From positions 8,996,501-9,060,500 of the forward strand of contig JAUIMM010000126.1 of NCBI GenBank assembly GCA_031769625.1: a DNA stretch of 64,000 nt. The letters are read 5' to 3'. Source of the stretch: Taudactylus pleione (taxonomy: Eukaryota > Chordata > Amphibia > Anura > Myobatrachidae). Both the position numbers and the translations under genes were made by a program. Positions 12,437 to 23,638 of this stretch are shown here, one piece after another. Below the pieces are notes generated by a model that searched no databases, was not told the DNA's origin, and saw only the letters and a program-made list of their open reading frames with translations. The stretch's first letter is position 1. Each line of letters starts with the position of its first letter.

Positions 12437-12835
12437 CAGGGGCGTATCTATATTAGGTGCACACGGACTCCTGAATCAAGGGGGACCCACACCGCACATC
12501 CTGCACCCATTTATTCAATACTAACTTCTCCAAAATCCAGTGTCAGCAGTAGCAGCACTGTACAATTCACTGGCAAAATGGCGTGGTGGCCATTTTCCTG
12601 GCGTTTTGCGCATGCCCAGTAGGGAAATCACTGGGAAAAATGGCGGCCATGCCATTAGCCCGGTGACCTGCGCATGCAAAGAAGACTCTAGCACAGTGCT
12701 ACAGTCCACTAGTGCCCAGAGTTTACTGCCCGACTCAGTGCGCTGCCAGCCACTGGGTAGAGAGGAGGGGGCCTTGGACAGAGACTGCACACGGGCCCCC
12801 TCCTCTCCTAATGTGCCCATTCCCTGTAGCCTAAC
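12437..12835. mobile_element. GGGGCGTATCT-type non-autonomous element
   Basis: It starts CAGGGGCGTATCTAT and ends near CCCATTCCCTG. An internal hairpin-prone part around 12585-12670 contains GGCATGCGCA-like words. Related sequence occurs at 55828-56193 and as a fragment at 8652-8700. The CAG..CTG ends suggest hAT, but no clean 8-bp duplication is seen. Confidence 0.5.
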
Positions 12836-12884
12836 CCTTCCCCTAATCCTATAACCATAATCATCCTGTCCCTCAGCCTAAAAC

Positions 12885-13195
12885 CGCGTACACACTAGCC
12901 GATATTTTGAATGATTGAGCGAGAACGATATCATTCAAAATATCGGCTAGTGTTTAAGCTAAAAACGACTAGTGATGCGCACTCCCGCTGGTCGTTTATG
13001 ATAACCCCAGTCAGCTGTACATGCAGCCCAATCTGGGGTTATCGTGAGCGATGCCATGCATAAGTCCGTCCATCCGTCGCTGATTGGCATCGGCAAGTGA
13101 GTATACACTTGCCAATGCCAGCACCCACGCCGGGCCTGCTGAGTATGATATCGCCGCATACACACGTCGTGCAGTGTGTTTGCGGCATAACCCTA
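12885..13195. repeat. MITE-like palindromic repeat with TACACACTAG motif
   Basis: 12891-12953 is a near-perfect hairpin: TACACACTAGCCGATATT pairs with its complement around a 16-base loop. More hairpin arms follow (AACCCCAGTCAGCTGTA region). It resembles the family at 26735-27081. Confidence 0.5.
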
Positions 13196-13503
13196 ATGTT
13201 GAAATTCTTACAATGTTGGGATTTCATGTCTACTTTGCAGATGTAGACATTGTGAAAATGTTGACATCTGAGAATGTCGATATGTTGCCTGTCATTTTAA
13301 CAAAGTCGACATCATAACTGTTGACATTGTTGTGTCGACATTATTATTGACGACCTAAGAACTGCATGCCCTACTCATTACAAGGCTGGTTTGCTTTTCG
13401 GATGCCTGCAGGCCTGACTTACTTAGGAGATTCCACCTCATACTGATCAGGCTGGGGTTTGTATCTCTATTTCACAAGGGACACCAAAATATATATCTCC
13501 CTG

Positions 13504-15133
13504 CGGTGGCGGGCTGGGCCAGGGGGCAGGGTGCCATGTGCCCCCCGGGCCGCAGCGCCATGCGGGCAGTCTGTGTCTGTATGACACAGCAGCACCACGC
13601 GTGTAGCGCTGACCGGATGGAGTTCGGTCAGCGCTACACAGTTACAAACACACAGCCGCCGGCTCCGGCAGCTGTGTGTTTGTTTTGAGTGACAGCCAAT
13701 GTGAGTCTGTTAGACTCTCACTGACTGCAGCTGCGCCCACTGCAGGAGCCGCTCCATCTTCCGGCTCCCGCAGTGGGTAATGGGAGAGGCGTCATGACTT
13801 CATATGACGTCTCTCCCATAATGCAGAGCGGCCCGGCCCGGGATGGCGGCGGCGGGAGCGGGGATTCAAGTAAGTGTTTTTTTTTTATTATTTATGTGTG
13901 TGTGTACTGTGGGAGGGGGGGGGAACACTACTGGGGGCACTACAAGGGGGACAACTACTACTGGGGACACTACAAGGGGGAGAGTACTACTGGGGGCACT
14001 ACAAGGGGGATTACTACTGGGGGCACAACAAGGGGGGGCTACTACTGGGGCATTAAAAGGGGGGGATTACTACTGGGGGCATTACAAGGGGGAGGACTAT
14101 TACTGGGGGCACTACAAGGGGGAGAGCACTACTGGGGCAGTACAAGGGAGAGCAGTACTGGGGGCTCTACAAGGGGGATTACTACTGGGGGCACAAGGGG
14201 GGGCTACTACTGGGGGCATTACAAAGGGGGGACTACTACTGGGGGAGAGCACTACGGGGGGCACTACAAGGGGGAGAGCACTACTGGGGCAGTACAAGGG
14301 AGAGCAGTACTGGGGGCTCTACAAGGGGGATTACTACTGGGGGCACAAGGGGGGGCTACTACTGGGGGCATTACAAAGGGGGGACTACTACTGGGGGAGA
14401 GCACTACGGGGGGCACTACAAGGGGGAGAGCACTACTGGGGGCACAAGGGGGAGAGCACTACTGGGGGCACTACAAGGGGGAGAGCACTACTGGGGGCAT
14501 TACAAGGGGGAGGACTACTACTGGGGGCACTACAAGGGGGAGAGCACTACTGGGGGCACTACAAGGGGAAGAGCACTACTGGGGGCACTACAAGGGGGAG
14601 AGCACTACTGGGGGCACTACAAGGGGGAGAGCACTACTGGGGGCACTACAAGGGGGAGAGCACTACTGGGGCCACTAGAAGGGGGGACTACAAGGGAGGC
14701 ACTACAAGGGGGGGACCACTACTGGGGGCACTATATGAGGGGCTTACTACTGGGGGCATTGCACAGGGGGGACCACTACTGGAAACACTATATAAGAAGC
14801 TTACTACTGGGGGCACAAGGGGCACTGCACAGGGGGGATCACTACTGGGGGCACTGTATAAGGGGCACTGCATAGGAGGATCACTACTGGTGGCTGTATA
14901 AGGGGGTCCTCTCCTGGGGCACTGGATATGGGCACCACTACAGGGGGCTGCCCCATATCTTTATTTTTACTTTACATTAATTCCATATGGACCCGCCTCC
15001 TCCCTGGAACACTTGAGGGGGGGGGCGCCTAAGCACGCACGTGCTCCGGGCACCCTGGCTACACGATACTCCTCTGCCAGGGCCACCTGCATGCATTTGC
15101 CCCCCCAGGCTAAAAGTTGCCAGCCAGCCCCTG
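13504..15133. mobile_element. hAT-type non-autonomous element with internal minisatellite (1630 bp)
   Basis: An exact 8-bp duplication TCTCCCTG flanks it (13496-13503 and 15134-15141). The left end CGGTGGCGGGCTGG is an imperfect inverted match of the right end CCAGCCAGCCCCTG, typical of hAT CAG..CTG ends. No transposase remains. Most of the interior is the GGGGGCACTACAAG minisatellite, and the long glycine-rich frames there are artefacts. Confidence 0.88.
13905..14930. repeat. GC-rich minisatellite, about 29-31-bp unit, over 30 copies
   Basis: The unit is close to ACTACTGGGGGCACTACAAG plus GGGGGAGAGC. A higher-order block is duplicated, since 14112-14265 and 14271-14420 share the same order of variant units. 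It lies wholly inside the hAT-type element. Confidence 0.95.
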
Positions 15134-15326
15134 TCTCCCTGTTAAAGTGAGATACTTGTGACGGCCATCAGTTTTGCAGGGGGACTCCACACTCATTTTG
15201 ATCTGCTTAAAAAGTTGGTAAGTAGCCCAGACTACAGCACTGGGGCTGGTTAATTATTTCAGGTTGTAGAACTGATGAAGAAGACTGCCAAATCATAATT
15301 TTGCCTGCATCAAGATATGCTTAGTG

Positions 15327-15684
15327 CAGTGGTTCCAAAACTGGGTGCCATGGCACCCAAGGGTGCCTCAGGGAACTTGCAGGCGTGCCACGGGTTGATG
15401 GTCCAGTATCAAATCAAATTATTTTGGTCCATGGGATAGGGAAACCAGAGCTAGTGGCTGCCAATCATAAAATATGTCCACAAATAGAATCACAACCCTG
15501 TCCACAATCATATAACTGAACCTAAGGCCACGTAATTAAACCTAAGGGTGACCGGTAAGCACAATTTACTTAATTTAATCATTTATGCAGAATTTCTCAA
15601 TAAGAATATTTTGCCCTAGGGGCGCCATGAAAAAAATGCCTGTATTCTAGGGTGCCGTGATTCAAGAAAGTTTGGGAACCATTG
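15327..15684. mobile_element. hAT-like MITE, CAGTGGTTCC ends
   Basis: Left CAGTGGTTCCAAAACTGGGT and right AAAGTTTGGGAACCATTG form imperfect inverted repeats, with paired GGTGCCATGGCACCC near the left. The 8-bp flanks (GCTTAGTG and ATGTATCT) do not match, so the duplication has decayed or the border is off. Confidence 0.65.
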
Positions 15685-16638
15685 ATGTATCTACATACAG
15701 TTGAAATCTTACAGTCTTTTGAGTTGCATGTATCTTATTACATTATGTGCAATTCCAAATACACAGGTTAAGCCACAATTTGCAACCGTCAATTTATTCT
15801 TAACATTCAGGTCCCAAAATAGTGTCCTCTTTTAAATAAGGCCCTTAATGCATTACAATAGTAATGTTAGGTTTCTATTATTTTTTCTTGATTTATTCAA
15901 TGACTCGAACCGTGAGTATTCAATTGACAAAGGCTACATTATAATATTGATGTTTGTTTCTTCTGAAGCAACAGTAAACAAAATGAGTATCAGCAGGAAC
16001 TGTATAATGGAACCTGTTGAACAACTGTGTCTATAATTCTAGGACCAAGAGCTGGTTTCTATATTTTTATGCTGGTCTGCTACTGTATGAACACTTATTT
16101 TTATCTGTTGCAAAATACAAAGTGCAAGGTCTGGTGTTTGACACAGACACTGCATACGTACGTGGGTAGGCATTCAGTACATTTATTTAAATTGACCACA
16201 GAATGCGTTGTGATGATAAGGAAAGCTTACAATGAGCTCCCTGACATGTTCCCACTCACACAATTATGTAACAATAAACGTTTCACTTTCCTTCCTACCG
16301 CTCTGTGGGCAGCTCTGCTGCATTCCACAGACACTGTAGGACTAATGTCAAACATAAAACAGTACACAGGGTTGGTTATGGTCATCTGAATGAATTATAA
16401 CCTAATGGTTATTCTGCAGATGGGGACTTAAGCTTGGCACATTTAATTTCAATGTGCACCCAAGGATTTTCTAGCCTTTCTCCCATCATAATAATTGTAT
16501 TTCCTCTCATATTACACTCAGTTCCTAATCATCTCTCTTCAAGCTCAGATTTAGAACTCTAGAATTCCCGGCCGTGACAACAGATGAGTCGGATGTTGGC
16601 CCAGGTTGGGAATCAGAGCAGAGAGCTTATGACACCAA
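15685..16638. other. No feature recognised
   Basis: AT-rich sequence without convincing frames, splice-bounded exons or repeats. Confidence 0.5.
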
Positions 16639-16797
16639 GGGATATATTTACTAAGTTTTGGATCGAGATAAAGTGAATGGAGATAAAGTCCCAGCCAATC
16701 AGCTCCTAACTGTCATTTTTCAAATACAGCCTGTAATATGGCATTTAGGAAGATTGACTGTGAGTTTATCTCCATCCAAGGCTTAGTAAATAGACCG
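16639..16797. mobile_element. Short MITE, TATATTTACTAAG type
   Basis: GGGATATATTTACTAAG at the left and GGCTTAGTAAATAGACC at the right are inverted. Inner arms GAGATAAAGT / ACTGTGAGTTTATCTCC also pair. A related partial copy lies at 35530-35650. Confidence 0.7.
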
Positions 16798-16873
16798 CCA
16801 AGTCTTCTCTTCTGAGTGCTGTGTGCCACCTCCTTATCCCTCTTCCCCGCCTTTCACAACAAACTCTATATCA

Positions 16874-17573
16874 TTACAAAATAGTGGTTGCTCAGATCAA
16901 CTTAATAGTTTTTCACAGCTGCTTGTAAAGGGAGGGGCTTATTCTAGCCTAGAGTAAGTCTAGAGTAAGCCTAGAGTAAGATTAGAGAAAGCCTAGAGTA
17001 TGCCTAGAGGGGAAGCAGTCGGGAAGCTGATGGACGGAATCCCGACCGTCAGCTTCCTCGACTGTGTAATCCCGACAAGGGCTAAATGACAGGCATCGAA
17101 AACCCGACGCCTGTCATTTTAACTACGCCGGGAGCCCGAGACCCGGCTTACCGATCGAAGGTAAGCCGGGCGCAGACAGCCGCGGGTTTTAGGTTTAGGG
17201 TTCCCAGGGGAGACTTAGGGTTAGGCACCCCCCGGGAGTTTAGGGTTAGGCTAGGGGAAGGGAGGGTTAGGCACCCCTGGGGGGAGGTTAGGGTTAGGCA
17301 CGCCCCCGGGGGACTTAGGTTTAGGTGGCGGGGAAGGGGAGGATAGGTTTAGGCACTTAGAGGGGGGATTAGCGTTAGGCACTTGGGGGGGAGGTTAGGG
17401 TTAGGGGGGAGAATAGGTTAGTCAATACTTACCTCTCGAAGATCGGGATTGTCACTGCTGCCGGGAGGCTGCTGTCGGGATTAAATCATACTGAATCCGC
17501 CTAGATAACCCCTCCCTTTACAAGCAGCTGTGAAAAACTATTAAGTTGATCTGAGCAAGCACTACTTTGTATT
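16874..17573. mobile_element. Element with about 65-bp inverted repeats and a TTAGGG-like core
   Basis: The arms 16874-16938 and 17508-17573 are nearly perfect inverted copies (shared word CACAGCTGCTTGTAAAGGG). Inside the left arm a 12-bp unit (CCTAGAGTAAG type) repeats about six times to 17010. From 17024 to 17490 lies what looks like a second inserted repeat with TCGGGA-rich ends and a core of TTAGGGTTAGGCACC-like units. No coding capacity. Confidence 0.75.
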
Positions 17574-18262
17574 GCTGTTCTGAGAGGCATGGATGGGACC
17601 AGCATTGGGAGGGCATGCTGGTTTCTGTAGTGCTATTTGCAGGTTTCTGGGGTACCTTCAGATGAGTTTGTTCTCAACTTAGATATATCTATGTGTGTGC
17701 TGTTATCATGTGGCACAACATTATGCAATTATATGACCCAGAGTGGGTGCTATTATCATATGGCGTTAGGGAGGCTGGTACAGAGAAACCTTGACGTGAT
17801 CCTGTGCGTAACTATGTATTTGCAAATATATGCAACAAAGATCTCTGGATTTCTATTTTCGTGTAGTATTCAAGTCTTTTTGCTGTTTTTTTTGCAGTGT
17901 GCTGGAGGGAAACTTTTTTTCTAAACTTTATATCATGCCAGGAAAAATTACAATATATTTTGTATACTGGTACAAAGTATCACAAAACCACCTCCCATCA
18001 TCTACCCAATGCAAGCACTCCCCATAAGCATCATAAATTTATGAAATAGGTCAAAGACAATTCAAAAATGATTTTATCTCACAAATTGTAGTTTAGAAAA
18101 CAACTGTGACCACATGATGAGATAAGGTGCAGCCTGCTTACCCTGACATTCTGCTGACCTGTCTCTAGGGCTATGCATCCTTGCCATTAATATGTACATG
18201 CAACAGAGATAGACTTTGCGATCGTCTTATAAAATGTCTCTTCACATATACAAAATCGACCA
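17574..18262. other. No feature recognised
   Basis: Ordinary AT-rich sequence with no supported gene or repeat border. Confidence 0.5.
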
Positions 18263-18505
18263 TGGGCAGCACAGTAGCGTAGTGACAAGCATCCACAATG
18301 TTGGGGGTCAAGTGCTCATTTCAGGGCCCTATCTGTGTGAGCTTGTTCACCTTATGTTTGCATGCTCCAGTTTCCTCCCACACTGATTTTTAGAATGTAA
18401 GCTCCAATGAGACAGGTACTGATGTGGACTACATATACTCTGTACAGTACTGCATAGTATGATCAAAGTTATATAAATAAATGATAGTAAAATAATAATC
18501 ATCAT
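18263..18505 (+). mobile_element. tRNA-derived SINE (V-SINE-like), degraded
   Basis: It begins GGGCAGCACAGTAGCGTAGT, resembling a degraded tRNA-derived promoter head. It continues through GTTTCCTCCCACACTGA and ends GATCAAAGTTATATAAATAAATGATAG with an ATAATAATCATCAT tail. That body and AT-rich tail are typical of vertebrate V-SINEs. A similar 3' part is at 37225-37400. Confidence 0.7.
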
Positions 18506-20784
18506 AAAGAAACTTCTCATTAATGCTGGTGAGTGCTTTACTTTAGAAAGTTGCAGAAGGTGTAGATAGAGAATAATAGCCTCATCCACCTAGAAAAAGT
18601 GGTGACAAGGGGGCCTATGTATTAATAATGATGGCAGTGCTTCTATTATTATCAGTCTGTATCGTGATGGATGTTTTCATTTCTAACTAAAATATCCCCT
18701 CTATGTACTAAAATGAACTTGCAGGTTATATATCCTGGACATAGCGGGTAAGTCTTGCACATTTTCAAAAGCCACCTTCTAAGAACCTGACACTACGCAT
18801 ACGCACAGTGGGGCTGGTTCAGCAGCGCACGCAAGTGCAATGCTGAACACAGATTCCCGATTATTGGGAATCTGAACATGCGCAGGACCCATTCTAAGAG
18901 TGTGCAGAATGGGTCCTGCGTAATCGCACGCAGCACCTTTGATGCTTCTGCCTGATTGACAGGCAGAGGTATTTAAGGGGCGGTGTCAGCCGGTTTCCGG
19001 GAGTGGCAAGGCCAGGGACCGCGTCGCCTGCGTCTGACTGCGTGCAGCTTTGCAATTTTGCCTGATGCTGAATCACCCCCAGTGTCAGTTACCAGAGCTG
19101 GATGGGAGCTGAGAGAGAGGGAACATAAGATTCAGTCACACTTTGATAAACAATTTGGATGTTAAGGACTGTATTTCATACAGAGGTAAATTTGACACCA
19201 CAATCTTTCTCCAGCACTATGATACTGTAAGAACTTTGTGCTATTTGGAACCTAGCTTCTTCCACTAACTCCTATTATAGTTCTGCTTTACTTGTTATCA
19301 TATGCCAACTTCACTGCAAACATGTTGGGGGTAATGTCTGTTTTCCATTCTCTCTTTAAATGTTTGCATTGCCAGCAGAGGTCACACTCCTCCTCCCCTC
19401 AGGCTGAGCATTATCTGTCCATCTGCCAAGATGAGATCATATTAAAGGGATGATGACTGTTACATCAAATACTCTAGCAGCACTGAGATGGCGTAACCTG
19501 TGCTCCTATGAAAGTCTCATTAGCACATTTGTTTCATAAGCTTAAGTTTCAGACACACACATTTAATACAGTTTTCTCTGTGTCTTTAATGGTGTTATAC
19601 ATTGTTGATACAGATTTATCCAGTTCCTGGATCTTTTAGCATGACATAATATTTGTTACCACGTATGTTTAAATGGCAACTTTTTCATCCACAACAGAAA
19701 AGGGCATACACTTGTCCTGAGCTCAAATTCTATACATGAATGCAAAGTAATAATTCTCCAGACACACATTCATCACACTTGCCAACATCTGCTGTACATT
19801 GATGATCCAATCTGTGCAGGAGGGATTTTTGATGTAGCCGTGGAGCATATGTCGTTTGTTTCCTCCTATTTATTTTAACGCAGAAATTACTGACCCATGC
19901 CGTAAAAAAAGCCACTTCTATTTTGTAAAGCCGCACACAACACAGTTACTCGAAAGCCCAATAACGTTTAGTGTCCATTTATTTCAAACTCAATGACTCT
20001 GAAAGGAAACCAGCTGTGGGGAAAAACTGGTCTGCCACGCCTGCCCTAGACTTACAGCTGGTTAGTCATTAAACCTCCAGATGTGAAACATAAACTGCAA
20101 TTATCCCAATGACTAACCAGCATTTGTATACTAAATATATGTTTTGTAAAACTGATTCAAAGCAGTGGTTAAGCCTGGCACATGTATTATACTGATTGGA
20201 CTGTAGGAGACATTGAAAAATGAGGACTGCAATATACCAGCTGAAAACTCTACCAGTAGTTTGCTTCATAAATTATCCTCACTGTCCACAATATGTTTGA
20301 TTCTGCTGCTTTAACCCTAAAGATTATCTTTCAACTTGGCCACATAAATGGGTGTCAAATCAGTCAAGATCCTGCTGTTTGGACCTATGAGTTTTGTGAT
20401 CAAATGACTTATAGATTCATTGCAGTTTGTTAATATGGAAAATGCTTTTAGAAGATGACAGCAAATGGCCTGTTTGATTTTTAAAAGATTATTATCAGCC
20501 ATCAGTGTTTTCAACCCACATACACCACGATATCTGGGCAATTGCTTAACATCGGCTGTAATATTGCAGTATGAACCTTAACCTGTTAACTTGGTGGAAA
20601 TATAATAGAGAACATATAACAGTGAGCTTGTGAATACCAACACTGTAAAGGAGAGGTAGCTAAAGCTTACATTAGAACGTGTAGAAAGCTAATAGTTTAT
20701 GACTGTATAGAAAGAGCCCTTAAAAAGAGTCTCTAAAATTAGTAAACTGTCATTACCCCTATAGTACATAGGGGTGAGATCATT
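18506..20784. other. No gene recognised; one possible MITE fragment
   Basis: 18806-18900 has small palindromes (GATTCCCGATTATTGGGAATC) and a GGCTGGTTCAGCAG start that could be a degraded GGGCCTGATTC-family end. The rest shows nothing I can support. Confidence 0.45.
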
Positions 20785-21373
20785 GGGCCTGATTCTGAGC
20801 CACTCGTAAGCAGCAGCTCGTTCGCTCCGAGCGATGTTTGCCCAACTGCGCATGCATACGGATAGTTATACGCATGCGCGAACCAGTCAGTGCGGCCGAA
20901 ATTCATGTGCTCGCAAAATAGCGAATGCCTGCTAATTTGAGTGACAGGATGAGACGTATGTGGGTGGTAACAGGGGAAGGTGCTTGAAAACGGGGAGTGG
21001 AGATCAGAACGCAGGCGTGCTTAAAGGTCAAAACGGGCGTTTTATGAGTGTGCATAATTAATACAGCAGCGTCATTGACCACGTCACTGGGTTTTTTTTA
21101 AGCCAGAACTGCTCGCAAAATTGTGGTAGCAAAAACCAACCACAAGAATAGCGATGTACTCGATGTACTCGATTAATCTAATAAATAGCGGACATGACGT
21201 AGGATGCGAGCGGCCAGGGGGCGTAGTTTCCAAAAAAAAAGACCGCAAGTTTTGTTAGCTCATTCAGACCTAGAGGCGTGAACAGACCACAAACAGCGAA
21301 CGGTTCATTTGAATAGCCACCCCTATTTTCAGGACGAGCGAGCGCTAATTGCGTCCGGCTCTGAATCAGGCCC
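20785..21373. mobile_element. GGGCCTGATTC-family MITE, 589 bp
   Basis: Ends GGGCCTGATTCTGAGCC and GGCTCTGAATCAGGCCC are inverted; flanks ATT and ATA fit a decayed 3-bp duplication. The subterminal word CCACTCGTAAG resembles CCACTCGCAAG beside the terminus of the autonomous element at 58045. Confidence 0.85.
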
Positions 21374-21657
21374 ATAGTCCCCATTGATAATAATGGGGAC
21401 TGCAATCTGAAGTGCTAATTAGCACTATGCCGGAGATTTATGTGAAATATCCTGCATTGTGCCATTAGTACATAGCAACAATACATATAATTATGCATAA
21501 ACTGCACTTTCTGCATAATGTTATGTAAAAAACCCCCAGCTTGATACATACTGTAGGCCTCTTCATCTGCATAATAGATTGACTAAAATGATCAGTCATT
21601 CTAAATACAGGTAGCTTAATATGGTGAGTAAATGTTGACTAATGACAAGTGTAAAAC

Positions 21658-21830
21658 TTACCTTTGTTATCTCTTTTTCTACGAAGTCCATAGGGTTCCA
21701 CAGGATACCTTGGGGTATAGGTGATGACGTCAGGCATCGGGCACCATAGGAGTTAAGTTTTCAGGATGCACTAGGGTCCCCCTCCTATACCCCGCCCCCG
21801 AGCCAAGGCATCTCAGTTACGTACCAAGCC
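21658..21830. repeat. Left inverted terminal repeat of DIRS copy 2 (3' end of element)
   Basis: Matches 25783-25949 in inverted orientation (shared GATACCTTGGGGTATAGG, GGCATCGGGCACCATAG and CCGAGCCAAGGCATCTCAGT). The outermost part (TTACCTTTGTTATC) is absent from the other end but present in the complementary region. Confidence 0.88.
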
Positions 21831-21974
21831 ATAGGCCGGAGGAGGAGAAGGAAGAGAGAGAAAAAAGATCTGGACACACACAAGAATCACATTCTCACCA
21901 GAAGGAGATGGAAAAACCGGTGACCAGAGCAAAGCCCATCTGCAGCACAGGTGCGACAGGGAGGGAGTCCTGTG

Positions 21975-22070
21975 GAACCCTATGGACTTCGTAGAAATAG
22001 AGATAACAAAGGTAAGTTCTTACCATATCTCATATTTTCTACTTCAGGGTCCATAGGGTATCCACAGGAT
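21975..22070. repeat. DIRS internal complementary region
   Basis: The first half is the reverse complement of the left terminus (GGAACCCTATGGACTTCG, GATAACAAAGGTAAG). The second half is the reverse complement of the right terminus (TTTTCTACTTCAGGGTCC, ATAGGGTATCCACAGG). The two halves abut at about 22015-22025, so the region records both element ends joined as in a circle junction. Confidence 0.88.
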
Positions 22071-22099
22071 ACCATGGGGATGTCCCAAAGCAGTATCCT

Positions 22100-23638
22100 T
22101 TAAGGGTGGGGACGCTCCTGTGCTGAAAGGAGAATCCGCCGCCCGAATGAAGCATCCTGAGAGGCAAAGGTGTCAAATGTGTAATACCTCACAAGGGTAT
22201 GGACAGAAGACCACGTGGCCGCCTTGCAGATCTGGACTGCAGAAGCACCACATCGAGCTGCCCACGAAGGACCCACAGACCTAGTGGAATGAGCCCTCAC
22301 AGAAGGTTGAACCGGCAGGCCTTCATGAAGATAAGCTTCTGAAATCGCCATACGGATCCAAGCTGCCAAAGTTTGCTTTGAAGCAGGCCAACCCTTTTTA
22401 CGGAAGCCATAGAGGACAAACAAGGCGTCCGACTTCCTAAATGAAGAAGTGCGGTCAACATAAGTCCTTAAGGCCCGCACAACATCCAAAGTGGCCTCAC
22501 CCACTGAAAGGCCAGGTGAGTTAATAGCCGGCACAACGATTTCTTCGTTAATATGAAACCGGGAAACAACTTTGGGAAGAAATTCAGGACAAGTGCGCAG
22601 CATTGCCTTTTTCCCATGAAAAATCAAGAAAGGGGGTCTACAAGAGAGAGCCCCTAAATCAGAAACACGTCTGGCCGAAGCTATGGCCAGAAGGAAAACA
22701 GTCTTAGCTGTTAGCCATTTAAGATCCACTGAGCCCAGTGGTTCAAACGGCGGTCCCTGGAGAGCCCTGAGGACCACAGCCAATTTCCAAGGCGCCACAG
22801 GTGGAACAAAAGGCGGCTGAATTCGCAGAACACCTTGCATAAAGGTGCGCACATCAGGGATTGTAGCAATCCTACGATGGAACCAGACAGACAGGGCAGA
22901 AACCTGCACCTTCAAAGAAGCAAGGCGAAGCCCATGGTCCAGTCCTGCTTGGAGGAAGGCCAGCACTCTAGACAGATGAAATTCCCGAGGTGCATAACCT
23001 CTCGGTCGACACCACTGGAAGAACGCATGCCACACACAATGGTATATTCTCGCGGAAGACGGTTTCCAAGCTCTTAGCATGGTTCGCACTACAGAGCTGG
23101 AAAACCCCCTGGACCTTAACATGGCCGTCTCAACAGCCACGCCGTCAAAGACAGCCGAATCAGGTCCGGGTGAAGACAGGAACTCTGTGACAGAAGGTCC
23201 GGTCGTAGCGGCAACCGCAGAGGACTGTCCACGGACAGACCCTGAAGGTCTGAGAACCAGTGCCATCTGGGCCATGCGGGAGCTATCAACAGAAGCGTCC
23301 CTCCTTCCTGTTTGAATTTCCGGATTACCCGCGGAAGAAGGCAAAACGGAGGAAACAGATAAGCGAACCGGAACGTCCACCGGACGGACAGAGCATCCAC
23401 CAGAGACGCCTTTTCGTCTCTTGTGCGAAACCTGTACACCAGCAACTTGTTGTTGTGCCGGGACGCCATGAGGTCGATCTCTGGAAGACCCCACCTGTCC
23501 ACCAGCAGTTGAAAAACGTCCGGGTGCAGGGACCATTCCCCCGGATGAACGTCCTGGCGACTTAGAAAGTCCGCCTCCCGGTTTAGCACTCCCGGAATGA
23601 ATACTGCTGATATGGCCGGGAGATTGCGCTCCGCCCAT
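22100..23638 (-). CDS. DIRS tyrosine recombinase, open frame (512 codons)
   Basis: A long open frame whose C-terminal half is a tyrosine recombinase. The catalytic arginine lies in ASARRVSDLGAL (Arg about 324). The HxxR box is HSTR (His about 450, Arg about 453), followed by ATWSS with Trp about 476 and the nucleophile in RYYTFD (Tyr about 485-486). In DIRS elements this enzyme integrates the circular cDNA. The first 150 or so residues overlap RNase H in another frame and look low in complexity, so the true start is probably downstream or reached by a frameshift. The stop at 22100 lies just inside the complementary region. All key residues are present, unlike the broken gag and RT. Confidence 0.85.
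   Translation of the reverse strand: MGGAQSPGHISSIHSGSAKPGGGLSKSPGRSSGGMVPAPGRFSTAGGQVGSSRDRPHGVPAQQQVAGVQVSHKRRKGVSGGCSVRPVDVPVRLSVSSVLPSSAGNPEIQTGRRDASVDSSRMAQMALVLRPSGSVRGQSSAVAATTGPSVTEFLSSPGPDSAVFDGVAVETAMLRSRGFSSSVVRTMLRAWKPSSARIYHCVWHAFFQWCRPRGYAPREFHLSRVLAFLQAGLDHGLRLASLKVQVSALSVWFHRRIATIPDVRTFMQGVLRIQPPFVPPVAPWKLAVVLRALQGPPFEPLGSVDLKWLTAKTVFLLAIASARRVSDLGALSCRPPFLIFHGKKAMLRTCPEFLPKVVSRFHINEEIVVPAINSPGLSVGEATLDVVRALRTYVDRTSSFRKSDALFVLYGFRKKGWPASKQTLAAWIRMAISEAYLHEGLPVQPSVRAHSTRSVGPSWAARCGASAVQICKAATWSSVHTLVRYYTFDTFASQDASFGRRILLSAQERPHP

Noticed and set aside
13773..14901. Open frames of 300-352 codons, glycine-rich
   Set aside because: They run through the 29-31-bp minisatellite inside the hAT-type element; several frames are open at once and composition only mirrors the repeat.
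17160..17420. Interstitial telomere repeat
   Set aside because: TTAGGG occurs only within longer irregular units with GGCACCC, and the same core recurs in two other dispersed repeats.
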